64,000 nt of DNA, from the NCBI RefSeq assembly GCF_000430625.1, contig NZ_AUMJ01000004.1, positions 115,492-179,491 of the forward strand. The letters are read 5' to 3'. The translations under genes were made by a program, and so were the position numbers. Positions 26,437 through 36,393 of this stretch are shown piece by piece. Under the pieces are notes generated by a model. The model worked only from the letters and a program-made list of their open reading frames with translations. It ran no database searches and was not told the DNA's origin. This DNA is from Aneurinibacillus terranovensis DSM 18919 (GTDB taxonomy: Bacteria > Bacillota > Bacilli > Aneurinibacillales > Aneurinibacillaceae). Numbering within the stretch: position 1 is the first letter of the stretch; each line of letters begins with the position of its first letter.

Positions 26437-27756
26437 ATGCAAAAAGTAAAAGTAATCGGGGCGGGCCTCGCGGGAAGCGAGGCGGCCTGGCAAATTGCCG
26501 AGCAGGGCATAGAAGTTGAACTGTATGAAATGCGTCCGGTCAAACAAACACCGGCCCATCATACAGACAAATTTGCTGAGCTTGTCTGCAGTAATTCCCT
26601 GCGTGCCAATGCTTTGACCAACGCGGTTGGCATTCTGAAGGAAGAGATGAGGACGTTCTCCTCTATTATTATAAGCTCGGCTGACCGGTGTGCCGTACCG
26701 GCAGGCGGAGCTCTGGCGGTTGACCGCCATGAGTTTGCCGGAATGGTTACGGAGCGAATTCGCAACCATCCGAACATTCGGGTGCTAAACGAAGAAATTA
26801 CGGAGGTTCCTGAAGGCATTACCGTGATTGCCACCGGACCTCTGACATCCCCGGCGCTGTCAAGCCGCCTGCAGGAAATAAGCGGAGAAGGGTACCTTTA
26901 TTTTTACGATGCTGCGGCCCCGATTATCGACAAAGAATCCATTAACATGGCCAAGGTATTTCTCGCTTCGCGGTATGATAAGGGAGAAGCAGCCTACCTC
27001 AACTGCCCGATGAATGAAGAGGAATTTAACGCCTTCTATGAAGCGCTCACTACGGCAGAGGAAGTCGCCTTGAAGGAATTTGAAAAAGAAGTGTTTTTTG
27101 AAGGATGCATGCCCATTGAGGTTATGGCGAAACGGGGAAAACAAACCATGCTGTTTGGTCCGATGAAACCAGTGGGGTTGACAGACCCGCGCACGGGAAA
27201 ACAGCCATTTGCGGTGGTGCAGCTGCGCCAGGACAACAGTGCGGGCACACTTTACAATATTGTAGGTTTCCAAACCCATTTAAAATGGCCGGAGCAGAAG
27301 CGTGTCTTTCAGATGATTCCAGGTCTTGAAAACGCCGAAATTATCCGTTATGGTGTCATTCACCGCAATACGTTTATCAATTCGCCGCGCCTGCTTACGC
27401 CTACCTATCAGTATAAAGGCAGGGAAGACCTTTTGTTTGCCGGCCAAATGACAGGTGTGGAAGGGTATGTCGAATCCGCTGCGTCCGGCCTGATTGCCGG
27501 GGTGAACGCAGGAAGGCTTGCCCGGGGACTTGACCCTATCGTTTTCCCTAAGGAGACGGCGATGGGCAGCATGGCGCATTATATCACAACAGCGAACCCG
27601 GACAATTTTCAGCCGATGAATGCGAATTTTGGCTTGTTTCCTCCGCTGGAAAAGAAAATTCGAAATAAAAAAGAACGGTATGAGCAGTTCGCCAACCGGG
27701 CGCTCGGAAAAATTCAGAATTTTTCCCGAAACATCCACAATGTAAGTTGCAGTTAA
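26437..27756 (+). CDS. trmFO: Methylenetetrahydrofolate-tRNA-(uracil-5-)-methyltransferase TrmFO
   Basis: FAD-dependent enzyme that makes m5U54 in the T-loop of tRNA using methylenetetrahydrofolate, formerly called Gid. It has 439 residues. The N-terminal dinucleotide-binding motif is [31 protein letters not shown] and the [10 protein letters not shown] segment are signature stretches, and [17 protein letters not shown] closes the FAD domain. AGAAGGAGCAGG precedes the ATG. The order topA-trmFO-xerC is that of B. subtilis topA-gid-codV. Confidence 0.96.
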   Translation: MQKVKVIGAGLAGSEAAWQIAEQGIEVELYEMRPVKQTPAHHTDKFAELVCSNSLRANALTNAVGILKEEMRTFSSIIISSADRCAVPAGGALAVDRHEFAGMVTERIRNHPNIRVLNEEITEVPEGITVIATGPLTSPALSSRLQEISGEGYLYFYDAAAPIIDKESINMAKVFLASRYDKGEAAYLNCPMNEEEFNAFYEALTTAEEVALKEFEKEVFFEGCMPIEVMAKRGKQTMLFGPMKPVGLTDPRTGKQPFAVVQLRQDNSAGTLYNIVGFQTHLKWPEQKRVFQMIPGLENAEIIRYGVIHRNTFINSPRLLTPTYQYKGREDLLFAGQMTGVEGYVESAASGLIAGVNAGRLARGLDPIVFPKETAMGSMAHYITTANPDNFQPMNANFGLFPPLEKKIRNKKERYEQFANRALGKIQNFSRNIHNVSCS

Positions 27757-27803
27757 TCACTTTTATGTGGTACTATGTATTTGCTCGGTGAGGGGGTAAT
27801 GGA

Positions 27804-28706
27804 ATGGAGGGTTCAGGGCCTGATTCGTTGCTTCTACTCTTTATACAATACTTGCAGATTGAAAAGAATGCGTCCTCTCTTACGATTTCGAATTATAAGA
27901 AGGATATTCTTGCTTTCAAGGAGTTCATGGAGCAGCATGCTATCGAAGAATATGCTGCTGTTTCGTATGTTCATGTGCGTTCCTATCTTTCGCTGCTTGC
28001 CCAGCAGTCTTATGCCCGGCGTTCGATTGCCCGCAAACTTTCGGCTTTACGAAGTTTCTACCGTTTTCTGCTGCGCGAGGAACTTGTGGATCAAAACCCT
28101 TTTAAAATGGTTTCCACACCCAAACTTGATAAACGGTTGCCCAACTTCCTTTATCCAAAGGAAGTTGAAATGCTTATAGCGCTGGCTGATGTGTCGACCC
28201 CTTTGGGCGCCCGTGATCGTGCGATGCTTGAGATTTTGTACGGAAGCGGCATACGCGTCTCTGAATTGGTAGGCCTCACGACGAAATCGATTGACGCGTC
28301 GATTGGCACGGCACTTGTATTTGGCAAGGGAGCGAAAGAACGATACGTGCCGCTAGGCTCATACGCCATTGAATCTTACCGTACATATGTAGAAAAGTTT
28401 CGCCCGGTGCTGGCAAAAGAGAAAAAGACAAACGCTTTGTTTTTAAACATACGCGGTGAGGCGCTGACAGATCGAAGTGTCAGGCGCATGATTAACAAAT
28501 ATGTGGATCGGGCAAGCGAAATGCTAAAGGTAAGCCCCCACACGTTCAGGCACACCTTTGCTACCCATCTTTTAGACAACGGTGCGGACCTGCGCAGTGT
28601 GCAGGAGATGCTTGGGCATTCAAGTATTTCGTCAACGCAGATATACACGCATGTAACACGCGAGAGATTACGTCTTGTATACAATCAAGCTCATCCGCGA
28701 GCTTGA
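27804..28706 (+). CDS. xerC: Tyrosine recombinase XerC (CodV)
   Basis: Site-specific recombinase that, with XerD, resolves chromosome dimers at dif. It has 300 residues. The SAM-like N-terminal core-binding domain spans about 5-95. The catalytic set is complete: Arg151 ([12 protein letters not shown]), Lys175 (GKGAKER), His246 and Arg249 ([14 protein letters not shown]), His272 ([10 protein letters not shown]) and the nucleophile Tyr281 (IYTHV). The ATG at 27804 follows GAGGGGG; the ATG at 27799 is out of frame. It heads the xerC-hslV-hslU-codY group. Confidence 0.95.
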   Translation: MEGSGPDSLLLLFIQYLQIEKNASSLTISNYKKDILAFKEFMEQHAIEEYAAVSYVHVRSYLSLLAQQSYARRSIARKLSALRSFYRFLLREELVDQNPFKMVSTPKLDKRLPNFLYPKEVEMLIALADVSTPLGARDRAMLEILYGSGIRVSELVGLTTKSIDASIGTALVFGKGAKERYVPLGSYAIESYRTYVEKFRPVLAKEKKTNALFLNIRGEALTDRSVRRMINKYVDRASEMLKVSPHTFRHTFATHLLDNGADLRSVQEMLGHSSISSTQIYTHVTRERLRLVYNQAHPRA

Positions 28707-28729
28707 ATCCTAGCATGTGGGGTGATGAA

Positions 28730-29275
28730 ATGGATATGACATTCCATGCGACAACGATTTTTGCCATACAGCATGATGGATCGTGCGCCATGGCAGGTGA
28801 CGGTCAGGTTACTTTCGGCAATAGTGTAGTCATGAAGCAGACGGCCAAAAAGGTTAGAAGAATTTATCATGGTACAGTTGTAGCCGGTTTTGCCGGGTCG
28901 GTAGCCGATGCGATCACACTGTTTGAAAAGTTCGAGGCCAAGCTGGAAGAGTACCACGGGAATTTACCGCGGGCCGCCGTAGAACTTGCGAAGGAATGGC
29001 GGATGGATAAAGTGTTGCGGCGCCTGGAGGCACTTATGATTGTGATGGATAAAGAACATCTTTTGCTTATTTCCGGTAACGGGGAAATCATTGAGCCGGA
29101 TGACGGGATTTTAGCCATTGGCTCTGGCGGCAATTACGCTCTTGCAGCGGGGCGCGCCCTGAAAAAACATGCTCCCGGAATGACGGCGAAGGAAATCGCA
29201 ACGGCGTCGCTTACAACGGCCGCGGACATCTGTGTGTTTACAAACCATAATCTCGTCGTGGAAGAAATTAAGTAA
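28730..29275 (+). CDS. hslV: ATP-dependent protease proteolytic subunit HslV (ClpQ)
   Basis: Proteasome-related peptidase chamber that works with HslU. It has 181 residues from the ATG at 28730, after GGGGTGA; an ATG at 28736 is also in frame. Core motifs are [52 protein letters not shown] and [14 protein letters not shown]. By alignment with enzymes that expose Thr1 (TTIVS), the equivalent threonine is internal here (residue 8 in HATTIFAI), after a short extension. Such an extension is common in Bacillales, where the nucleophile differs. Confidence 0.95.
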   Translation: MDMTFHATTIFAIQHDGSCAMAGDGQVTFGNSVVMKQTAKKVRRIYHGTVVAGFAGSVADAITLFEKFEAKLEEYHGNLPRAAVELAKEWRMDKVLRRLEALMIVMDKEHLLLISGNGEIIEPDDGILAIGSGGNYALAAGRALKKHAPGMTAKEIATASLTTAADICVFTNHNLVVEEIK

Positions 29276-29306
29276 TCCTGAGGACATAAGATAAGGGGGC
29301 TATGCT

Positions 29307-30701
29307 TTGAATAACTCAGAACGTTTAACTCCGAGGCAAATCGTAGAGCAACTCGACCACTTTATCGTCGGCCAGCATGAAGCGAAACGAGCGATGGCTA
29401 TCGCACTGCGCAATCGTTACCGCCGCAACCTTTTACCCGAAGAAATTAGGGATGAAGTCGTTCCTAAAAACATTTTAATGATCGGGCCCACGGGTGTCGG
29501 CAAGACGGAGATTGCCCGCAGGCTTGCTAAATTAACCGGCGCGCCTTTTGTTAAAGTAGAAGCAACGAAATTTACCGAAGTGGGGTACGTCGGTCGGGAC
29601 GTGGATTCTATGGTGCGGGACCTGGTAGAAACAGCCATTCGCATCGTAAAAGCAGAAAAAACCGAACAGGTGAAAGATAAAGCGGAAAGCATGGCAAACG
29701 AGCGTCTTGTCCATATCCTGGTTCCGGGCAAAAAAGCAGCCCGCTCTTTTAAGAATCCGCTCGAAATGTTTTTCGGGGGACAAGAGACACCTTCTTCATC
29801 ACAGCCTGACACTGATGAGCTGTCTCTCTCGCAGCAGCGCAGGCAGGTGGCCCATCAACTGGCGATGGGCCAGCTTGAAGATACGGTTGTGGAAATTGAA
29901 GTGGAAGATTCCACGCCCGCGTTTGACATTTTTTCTGGTTCAGGCATTGAGCAAATGGGTATAAATATGCAAGAGATGCTTGGCAATTTCATGCCGAAGA
30001 AGATGAAAAAGCGTAAATTGCCCATTCGTGAAGCAAGAAAGGCCCTGATTGCAGAAGAAGCGCAAAAGCTGATCGATATGGATGAGGTTATTCAGGAATC
30101 CGTACAGCGCGCTGAACAGTCCGGGATTATTTTTATCGATGAAATCGATAAAATTGCAGGCAAAGAGATGAATTCCGCTTCCGTTTCACGCGAAGGGGTA
30201 CAGCGTGATATTCTTCCGATTGTAGAAGGATCTACGGTGGTAACAAAATACGGACCCGTAAAAACAGATTACGTCCTTTTTATTGCGGCAGGTGCGTTTC
30301 ATATTGCAAAGCCGTCTGACCTGATTCCGGAATTGCAGGGCCGTTTTCCGATTCGGGTCGAGCTGAAGAGCCTGCGCGTAGAGGATTTTGTGCGAATTCT
30401 TACCGAGCCCAAAAACGCTCTCACCAAACAATATGCATCTTTATTGGAGACGGAAGGTATAAAGGTTGAATTTTCTGACGATGCTATTGAAGAAATTGCA
30501 ACTCTGGCAGCCGAAGTCAACCAGAACACCGATAATATTGGAGCAAGAAGATTACATACGATACTTGAAAAATTGCTGGAAGATTTGTCATTTGAGGCGC
30601 CCGATATTCATTTGGACCATATTCTAATTACGCCCGAGTATGTGAAGGAAAAACTTCAAAACATTGTAGAAGACCGAGATTTAAGTCGGTATATCTTGTA
30701 A
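29307..30701 (+). CDS. hslU: ATP-dependent protease ATPase subunit HslU (ClpY)
   Basis: AAA+ unfoldase that feeds substrates to HslV. It has 464 residues from the TTG at 29307, after AAGGGGG. Motifs are [17 protein letters not shown], Walker [10 protein letters not shown] (60-68), [20 protein letters not shown], an acidic and glutamine-rich I-domain (about 150-240), Walker [13 protein letters not shown] and the sensor region [20 protein letters not shown]. It ends with the conserved DLSRYIL tail that inserts into HslV. It precedes codY by 22 nt. Confidence 0.97.
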   Translation: MNNSERLTPRQIVEQLDHFIVGQHEAKRAMAIALRNRYRRNLLPEEIRDEVVPKNILMIGPTGVGKTEIARRLAKLTGAPFVKVEATKFTEVGYVGRDVDSMVRDLVETAIRIVKAEKTEQVKDKAESMANERLVHILVPGKKAARSFKNPLEMFFGGQETPSSSQPDTDELSLSQQRRQVAHQLAMGQLEDTVVEIEVEDSTPAFDIFSGSGIEQMGINMQEMLGNFMPKKMKKRKLPIREARKALIAEEAQKLIDMDEVIQESVQRAEQSGIIFIDEIDKIAGKEMNSASVSREGVQRDILPIVEGSTVVTKYGPVKTDYVLFIAAGAFHIAKPSDLIPELQGRFPIRVELKSLRVEDFVRILTEPKNALTKQYASLLETEGIKVEFSDDAIEEIATLAAEVNQNTDNIGARRLHTILEKLLEDLSFEAPDIHLDHILITPEYVKEKLQNIVEDRDLSRYIL

Positions 30702-30723
30702 ACATTTAGGAGGAACAAATGTT

Positions 30724-31503
30724 ATGGATTTATTAACCAAAATTCGCCGCATTAACCGCATGTTGCAGAAAACAGCCGGCCATCCCGTTAATTTTATGGA
30801 AATGGCTGAAGTGCTAAGTGAAATCATCGAAGCCAACATTTTCGTTGTCAGCCGCAAGGGTAAAATCCTCGGGCACGCGATCGCACAGGAAGTTGATAAC
30901 GAACGGATTCGCAAAATGCTCGATGAAAGAAGATTTCCGGGAGATTACAGCACCCAGCTTCTCCGTGTGGATGAAACGTCCGCAAACCTGGATATCGATA
31001 GCCCGTATACCGCTTTCCCTGTCGAGATGAAAGATTTCTTTAAGAAAGGATTAACGACGATTGTTCCTATTATCGGTGGTGGGGATCGTTTAGCTACTCT
31101 AATTCTGGCTAGAATTAACGAGAATTTTACAGACGATGATTTAATCCTCGCAGAAGTAGGCGCTACGGTTGTCGGTATGGAGATTCTGCGGGAACGTGCG
31201 GAGGAAATTGAACAGGAAGCCCGCAGCAAAGCGGTTGTACAGATGGCAATCGGCTCTCTATCCTACAGCGAATTGGAAGCTGTGGAGCACATCTTTGAGG
31301 AGTTGGATGGCAAAGAAGGCTTGCTCGTCGCTAGTAAAATTGCTGATAGAGTGGGAATTACCCGTTCTGTTATCGTAAACGCGCTCCGCAAGCTGGAGAG
31401 TGCCGGTGTCATTGAATCCCGCTCGCTCGGTATGAAAGGGACCTACATCAAAATACTGAATGAAAAGCTGCTGCCAGAGTTGGAAAAATTAAAAACTTCA
31501 TAA
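30724..31503 (+). CDS. codY: GTP-sensing global regulator CodY
   Basis: Repressor that senses branched-chain amino acids and GTP and controls nutrient adaptation. It has 259 residues, the standard length. The N-terminal GAF domain (about 1-155) contains [16 protein letters not shown]. The C-terminal winged helix-turn-helix is in [20 protein letters not shown] (about 203-222). The ATG at 30724 is 10 nt after AGGAGG. It ends the xerC-hslVU-codY unit, directly before the flagellar cluster, as in B. subtilis. I found no convincing CodY box near it. Confidence 0.97.
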   Translation: MDLLTKIRRINRMLQKTAGHPVNFMEMAEVLSEIIEANIFVVSRKGKILGHAIAQEVDNERIRKMLDERRFPGDYSTQLLRVDETSANLDIDSPYTAFPVEMKDFFKKGLTTIVPIIGGGDRLATLILARINENFTDDDLILAEVGATVVGMEILRERAEEIEQEARSKAVVQMAIGSLSYSELEAVEHIFEELDGKEGLLVASKIADRVGITRSVIVNALRKLESAGVIESRSLGMKGTYIKILNEKLLPELEKLKTS

Positions 31504-31525
31504 TTACGTAATTTCTGTACGGTAT

Positions 31526-31557
31526 AAAAGCCCTATCTTTTAAGATGGGGCTTTTAA
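31526..31557 (+). terminator. Rho-independent terminator after codY
   Basis: AAAAGCCCTATCTT pairs with AAGATGGGGCTTTT around a 2-4 nt loop, ending in TTTTAATCG. It separates codY from the flagellar genes. Confidence 0.88.
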
Positions 31558-31656
31558 TCGTTTGGAATCATCTGTTAGTATAAGATATAAATAACTTTTC
31601 GATAAATTTGTAAGCTTTTCGACATTTTTATAGTGAAAACTCCATAGGAAGTGTGA

Positions 31657-31662
31657 TATAAC
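31657..31662 (+). promoter_or_regulatory. Possible extended -10 ahead of flgB
   Basis: TGA-TATAAC lies 30 nt before flgB, with only a poor -35 (TGAAAA, 31634-31639). The large flagellar operon must start near here, but the promoter class cannot be fixed by eye. No clear sigma-D pattern was seen. Confidence 0.35.
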
Positions 31663-31691
31663 TAATCAGGGATAAAATTTGGGGGAATATC

Positions 31692-32099
31692 ATGATTTTA
31701 CCATCTATTTTACCGGTATTTGAACAGGCGTTAAACGCCGCTTCACTAAGGCAGCGGACAATCAGCAACAATATAGCCAATGTCGACACGCCTCATTACA
31801 AAGCGCAGAGCGTTTCGTTTGAAGCGGAATTGCAAAAAGCGCTGCAGCAGGATGGCAGCACGTTTAGAGCGTATCGAACTAATCCGAAGCACCTTGATTT
31901 TGGTGCGCCATCGCTTCAAAATATTACCCCTGTGGTTGAACAGGATAATTCCATTGGTCCTATGCAAAATTCGGATAACAACGTGGACTTGGATAGTGAG
32001 ATGAGCAATCTCGCACGCAATCAACTCTGGTACAATGCATTAGTTCAGCAGACGAATGGCCAGTTCAGCAATCTTCGCATGGCCATTGAAGGGAGGTAA
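31692..32099 (+). CDS. flgB: Flagellar basal-body rod protein FlgB
   Basis: Proximal rod subunit of 135 residues. The N-terminal rod motif LRQRTISNNIANVDTPHYKA and the C-terminal LWYNALVQQTNGQFSNLRMAI helix are typical. It is the first gene of the flagellar/chemotaxis cluster. The ribosome site GGGGGAATATC precedes the ATG. The stop overlaps flgC signals. Confidence 0.96.
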   Translation: MILPSILPVFEQALNAASLRQRTISNNIANVDTPHYKAQSVSFEAELQKALQQDGSTFRAYRTNPKHLDFGAPSLQNITPVVEQDNSIGPMQNSDNNVDLDSEMSNLARNQLWYNALVQQTNGQFSNLRMAIEGR

Positions 32100-32104
32100 T
32101 GAGA

Positions 32105-32563
32105 ATGAGCTTATTTAGCAGTTTTGACGCGAGCGCTTCTGCATTAACCACAAATCGGCTTCGCATGGATATTATCTCCAGCAATATAGCCAATGCGAAT
32201 ACGACCCGTGGAGAGTATGTAAACGGCCAATGGCAGCCTTACCGTCGAAAAATGGCGGTTATTGAACCCGGGACTTCCTCCTCATTTGATAATTTTCTTC
32301 AGGCCGCTATAGGACAAACAGGTGGAGTGCAGGTGAACGGGGTTCGAGTCACGGCCATTGTTCCCGATCAAACACCTTTTAAGTCTGTCTATGACCCTAC
32401 GAATCCCGATGCAAACGCACGGGGCTATGTACAAATGCCTAATGTGGATATGCTGAAGGAAATGGTGGATTTGATGCAGACCACGCGCGCTTATGATTCC
32501 AATGTAACGGCAATCAATGCGGCAAAAGCCATGGCTCTTAAAGCGTTGGAAATAGGTAAATAG
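32105..32563 (+). CDS. flgC: Flagellar basal-body rod protein FlgC
   Basis: Second rod subunit, 152 residues. I place the start at the ATG at 32105, 7 nt after GGAGGT (32092-32097); an ATG at 32099 is only 1 nt from it. The rod signature LRMDIISSNIANANTTR is near the N-terminus and MVDLMQTTRAYDSNVTAINA forms the C-terminal coiled coil. Confidence 0.96.
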   Translation: MSLFSSFDASASALTTNRLRMDIISSNIANANTTRGEYVNGQWQPYRRKMAVIEPGTSSSFDNFLQAAIGQTGGVQVNGVRVTAIVPDQTPFKSVYDPTNPDANARGYVQMPNVDMLKEMVDLMQTTRAYDSNVTAINAAKAMALKALEIGK

Positions 32564-32574
32564 GAGGCGGAAAA

Positions 32575-32895
32575 ATGATAGAAAATGTTGCGAATGCATT
32601 GCAAATGCAAATGCCAATCCAAAAAACAGACGCCAATCCGGCGGTTAATGACCCTTCGACACCTTACGAAGCTTCTCGTTCTTTCTCTTCTTACTTAAAA
32701 AATGCCGTTGATGATATAAATCGACTTCAGAGCACAGCAACCCAAATGAACTATGGCTTACTTACCGGCCAAGTGCAGGATATGCACCAGGTCATGATAG
32801 CTGGGCAGAAGGCGACGCTTGCGCTTGATATGGCTGTACAGGTTCGCAATAAAGCAGTCGAAGCATACCAGGAAATTATGCGAATGCAAGTATAG
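32575..32895 (+). CDS. fliE: Flagellar hook-basal body protein FliE
   Basis: Small 106-residue protein that links the MS ring to the rod. It has the usual variable N-terminus and the conserved C-terminal half (SFSSYLKNAVDDINRLQ, then MIAGQKATLALDMAVQVRNK and AYQEIMRMQV). The ribosome site AGGAGGCGG is strong. It lies between flgC and fliF, the canonical order. Confidence 0.95.
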   Translation: MIENVANALQMQMPIQKTDANPAVNDPSTPYEASRSFSSYLKNAVDDINRLQSTATQMNYGLLTGQVQDMHQVMIAGQKATLALDMAVQVRNKAVEAYQEIMRMQV

Positions 32896-32930
32896 ATAGA
32901 ATGTTATTAACGGTTTTGGCGGGGTGAAGG

Positions 32931-34514
32931 ATGAACGAACGATTACTGCAAATTCGGTCTCAGATAGCGGCGTTCTGGAACCGGTTTTCCAATAAACAAA
33001 AGATCTTGATAAGTGCAGCGGCTCTCTTTCTTATTATATCGACAACTTTATTCATTTATTTTGCTGCAAAACCAAATTATGTGCCGCTTTTTACCGGGAA
33101 TTTAACTGAGAACGATGTGGCGCAGATTAAAACCGAATTAGACGCTGAAGGGTATAAAAACTATCAAATTACTGCCGGTAATGTTCTGGTTCCCGAAAAA
33201 GATAAATATACGAAGGCGGCGGATCTTGCTGCCAAAGGGGTTCCAAAGAGCGACGGTGTTAAGCTTGATATATTTAGCCAAAATATCGGCATGGGCATGA
33301 CCGACAGGCAGTTCGATGTCGTGGAGCGCGACGCCATGCAAAATCAGCTTGCTGACCTGCTGAAAACCGTTGACGGCGTTCGGAACGCGAAGGTTATTTT
33401 AACGATGCCGCAGCAAAGTGTATTCGTCCACCCGAATGACACGCAGGATAAAGCATCTGCTTCCATCGTCGTGGATGTAGAGCCCGGCAAACAATTAGAG
33501 GCTCCGCAAATTCGCGCTCTTTATAATCTTGTTTCCAAAAGCGTCCCGAATCTGCCAACGGACAACATTGTTATTATGGACCAAAACAGCCAGATGCTAC
33601 CGTTTCAGGACGACAGTAAAGATGGTAATTATTTAACCCAGTATCAACAGCAGAGCAAAATTAAAAAAGATGTGGAACTCGATATCCAGCGCAACCTGCA
33701 GAATATGCTGGGCACCATCCTGGGTCAGGATAAAGTATACGTCTATACATATGTCAAATTGAACTTCGACAAAACACAGCGTGAAGAGAACCTTGTTGAA
33801 CCTGTCGACAAGCAGAATAACGAAGGGATTGCGATCAGCGCCCAGAAAATTCAGGAGTCTTACACAGGAACAGGTTCGCCCCCCGGGGGAACAGCGGGTT
33901 CCGGCCAATCGCAAATCCCTGGTTATCCCGGGGCAAGCGGCAGTACCAACAACCAGTATGAAAAGACGCAGAATAGTATTAACTATGAAGTCAACCGCGT
34001 GAAACAAAATATCGTTAGCCAGCCGTATAAAATAGACGATATTACGATTAACGTGGGGGTGGAACCGCCGAACCCGGCGAATCCGGCGAGCCTTACACCA
34101 GCTACGCAGGCTGAGATTCAAAAATTGCTGGGTAATGTCGTAAGAGCATCTCTTTCTTCCCAGGGTACACAGTTAACCCCGCAGCAAATTAATGATCGGA
34201 TTTCTGTATTCCCGCAGACGTTTAGCGGCAAACAGACGTTTACACCTCCGACAAACTGGACGAACATTATTCTCTATAGTGTACTGGGTCTTGTGCTTGT
34301 CGCAGCGGGCGTTACCATTTTTATTGTGGTCAGAAGGCGCCGCAAACAGCAGGAAACGGAAGAATTGGCACCGCCGCAATTGCCGGTTGACATTCCCGAG
34401 ATCGAATACGATGAAGGGGAAGATGTGGTTGTGCGTAAACAATTGGAAAAACTGGCCAAGCAAAAACCGGAAGAGTTTGTCGGGCTGCTTCGCTCATGGT
34501 TAGCAGACGATTAA
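32931..34514 (+). CDS. fliF: Flagellar MS-ring protein FliF
   Basis: Forms the membrane-embedded MS ring, the assembly base of the flagellum. It has 527 residues. Transmembrane segments lie at about 25-46 (ILISAALFLIISTTLFIYF) and 443-465 (IILYSVLGLVLVAAGVTIF). Between them are the ring-building motifs, including VFVHPNDTQDKASASIVVDV and PNLPTDNIVIMDQN. A Gly/Ser/Pro-rich insert sits around 310-345. The C-terminal EIEYDEGEDVVVRKQLEKL tail is the FliG-binding region. Confidence 0.97.
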   Translation: MNERLLQIRSQIAAFWNRFSNKQKILISAAALFLIISTTLFIYFAAKPNYVPLFTGNLTENDVAQIKTELDAEGYKNYQITAGNVLVPEKDKYTKAADLAAKGVPKSDGVKLDIFSQNIGMGMTDRQFDVVERDAMQNQLADLLKTVDGVRNAKVILTMPQQSVFVHPNDTQDKASASIVVDVEPGKQLEAPQIRALYNLVSKSVPNLPTDNIVIMDQNSQMLPFQDDSKDGNYLTQYQQQSKIKKDVELDIQRNLQNMLGTILGQDKVYVYTYVKLNFDKTQREENLVEPVDKQNNEGIAISAQKIQESYTGTGSPPGGTAGSGQSQIPGYPGASGSTNNQYEKTQNSINYEVNRVKQNIVSQPYKIDDITINVGVEPPNPANPASLTPATQAEIQKLLGNVVRASLSSQGTQLTPQQINDRISVFPQTFSGKQTFTPPTNWTNIILYSVLGLVLVAAGVTIFIVVRRRRKQQETEELAPPQLPVDIPEIEYDEGEDVVVRKQLEKLAKQKPEEFVGLLRSWLADD

Positions 34515-34529
34515 AAATGGGGGATGGAA

Positions 34530-35543
34530 ATGGCACGTCAAGCTAAAGAATTGAGCGGAAGGCAGAAGGCAGCCATTCTGCTAATTTCGCTCGGTCCTGA
34601 GGTGTCTGCCCAGGTCTTTAAACACCTGCGTGAGGATGAAATTGAACAGTTAACTCTTGAAATTGCGAATGTGCGAAGGGTTGATACGTCGGAGAAGGAA
34701 AATGTTCTTACCGAATTTCATCAAATTTGCGTAGCGCAAGAGTATATTTCACAGGGGGGCATTAGCTACGCGAAAGAAATTCTCGAAAAGGCTCTTGGCC
34801 AGCAAAAGGCCTTCGATATTATCAATCGCCTGACCGCACATTTGCAGGTGCGTCCGTTTGATTTTGCCCGCAAGGCGGATCCAAACCAAATACTAAACTT
34901 CATCCAGAATGAGCATTCGCAAACGATCGCTCTGGTGCTTTCCTATTTAGAGCCGGAACAATCAGCCGCCATTATTTCCGCCCTGCCCCAGGAAAGGCAG
35001 GCGGATGTGGCCAGAAGAATTGCTTTAATGGAGAGTACATCCCCGGATGTAATCAGCGAAGTGGAACACGTGCTGGAGCAGAAGCTCTCCACCAATATGG
35101 TCACCGACTATACGCAGGCGGGCGGAATTGAAGCGGTGGTCAATATGCTTAACAATGTCGACCGTAGCACGGAACGGATAATTCTTGACTCACTCGAGAT
35201 TCAGGATCCGGAACTTGCAGAAGAAATTAAGAAGAGAATGTTTGTGTTTGAAGATATTGTACTGCTTGATGACAGGTCCATTCAGCGGGTTATCCGTGAT
35301 GTGGAAAATGCTGACCTGATGCTGGCCCTGAAAGTGGCGAATGAAGAAGTGCGCGATGTGGTGTTTCGGAATATGTCGAAACGGATGGTTGACACATTCA
35401 AAGAAGAAATGGAATACATGGGACCTGTCCGTCTGCGCGACGTGGAAGAAGCGCAGACCCGGATTGTCGCCACGATCAGACGCCTTGAAGAAGGCGGCGA
35501 AATTATTATTGCACGCGGTGGGGGAGATGAAATAATTGTCTAG
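34530..35543 (+). CDS. fliG: Flagellar motor switch protein FliG
   Basis: Rotor protein that contacts the stator and sets rotation direction. It has 337 residues from the ATG at 34530, 6 nt after GGGGGA; the ATG at 34524 overlaps that site. The N-terminal domain has AAILLISLGPEVSAQVFKHL, and the middle domain the conserved EHSQTIALVLSYLEPEQSA. The C-terminal charged torque helix is in DDRSIQRVIRDVENADLMLA and KRMVDTFKEEMEYMGPVRL. It overlaps fliH by 8 nt. Confidence 0.97.
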   Translation: MARQAKELSGRQKAAILLISLGPEVSAQVFKHLREDEIEQLTLEIANVRRVDTSEKENVLTEFHQICVAQEYISQGGISYAKEILEKALGQQKAFDIINRLTAHLQVRPFDFARKADPNQILNFIQNEHSQTIALVLSYLEPEQSAAIISALPQERQADVARRIALMESTSPDVISEVEHVLEQKLSTNMVTDYTQAGGIEAVVNMLNNVDRSTERIILDSLEIQDPELAEEIKKRMFVFEDIVLLDDRSIQRVIRDVENADLMLALKVANEEVRDVVFRNMSKRMVDTFKEEMEYMGPVRLRDVEEAQTRIVATIRRLEEGGEIIIARGGGDEIIV

Positions 35544-36393
35544 AATTATTAAATCTTCGTTTTACTCGACAATAGAGGATGCCTTCACCCTTCGCCATCG
35601 CGGCAATATGGCAGCGGATCATAATGTCGGGTCAGTAGACGAACCGGGTGAAAGCGAAGCGGCCGAAAGTACAGGAAATTCTGCCGGGCCCGATTCCATT
35701 TCAGCGCAGGCCAATGAAATCATACAGCGGGCCAAAGCAGAAGCGGAACGAATTATTTTTACTGCCAGTCAACAGGCGGACCAGATCATGAATGAATCCC
35801 GCCTGGAAATGGACCAGTGGTGGCAACAGCGCCGCCAGGAAGACGAAGCGGTGCGTGAACAGGCAAGACAGGAAGGTTTCAGGCAGGGAACAGAGGAGGG
35901 CAGGAAGGAAGGGGAGCGCCTCGCATACGAGGAATATACGTCCGCTTTAAACCATGCCCGCGAAATACTTGAAGAAGCGCCGCACATCAAGCGGAGAATC
36001 GTGGCGGAAGCTGAGCCTTTTCTTTTAGATTTAACGATGGAGATAGCAAAGAAAGTGATAGGCGCACACCTTTCCTTACATCAGGAAAGCGTACTGGAAA
36101 TCATCCGCCATTCGCTGTCGTATACGCAGGAATACAAGACGATTGTTGTGTGCGTCAGCCCGGAATCCTACGAATATGTGCAGGAAAATCGGAAGAAGGT
36201 GCTGGAAATACTGGACAGCCAAATTGAAATGACGATTGTGCCCGACCACTCGGTGAGCGAAGGTGGCTGCATTATTCGAACGTCGATGGGAAGTGTGGAT
36301 GCGAGAGTAGATACCCAGTTGGAAGAAATCCGAAAGAATTTATTTAGCATCTGCAATGGAAACGGAGAGCTTACCGATGCAGCACCTTCTTAA
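35536..36393 (+). CDS. fliH: Flagellar export apparatus stator FliH
   Basis: Negative regulator and peripheral stalk of the export ATPase FliI. It has 285 residues from the TTG at 35536, about 10 nt after GGGGGA. A long glutamine/glutamate-rich coiled coil (about 55-140) contains the GxxxG-like EGFRQGTEEGRKEG. The C-terminal domain (EPFLLDLTMEIAKKVIGAHL, then VPDHSVSEGGCIIRTSMGSV) resembles the ATP-synthase delta subunit. It overlaps both fliG and fliI (8 and 17 nt). Confidence 0.92.
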   Translation: MSRIIKSSFYSTIEDAFTLRHRGNMAADHNVGSVDEPGESEAAESTGNSAGPDSISAQANEIIQRAKAEAERIIFTASQQADQIMNESRLEMDQWWQQRRQEDEAVREQARQEGFRQGTEEGRKEGERLAYEEYTSALNHAREILEEAPHIKRRIVAEAEPFLLDLTMEIAKKVIGAHLSLHQESVLEIIRHSLSYTQEYKTIVVCVSPESYEYVQENRKKVLEILDSQIEMTIVPDHSVSEGGCIIRTSMGSVDARVDTQLEEIRKNLFSICNGNGELTDAAPS

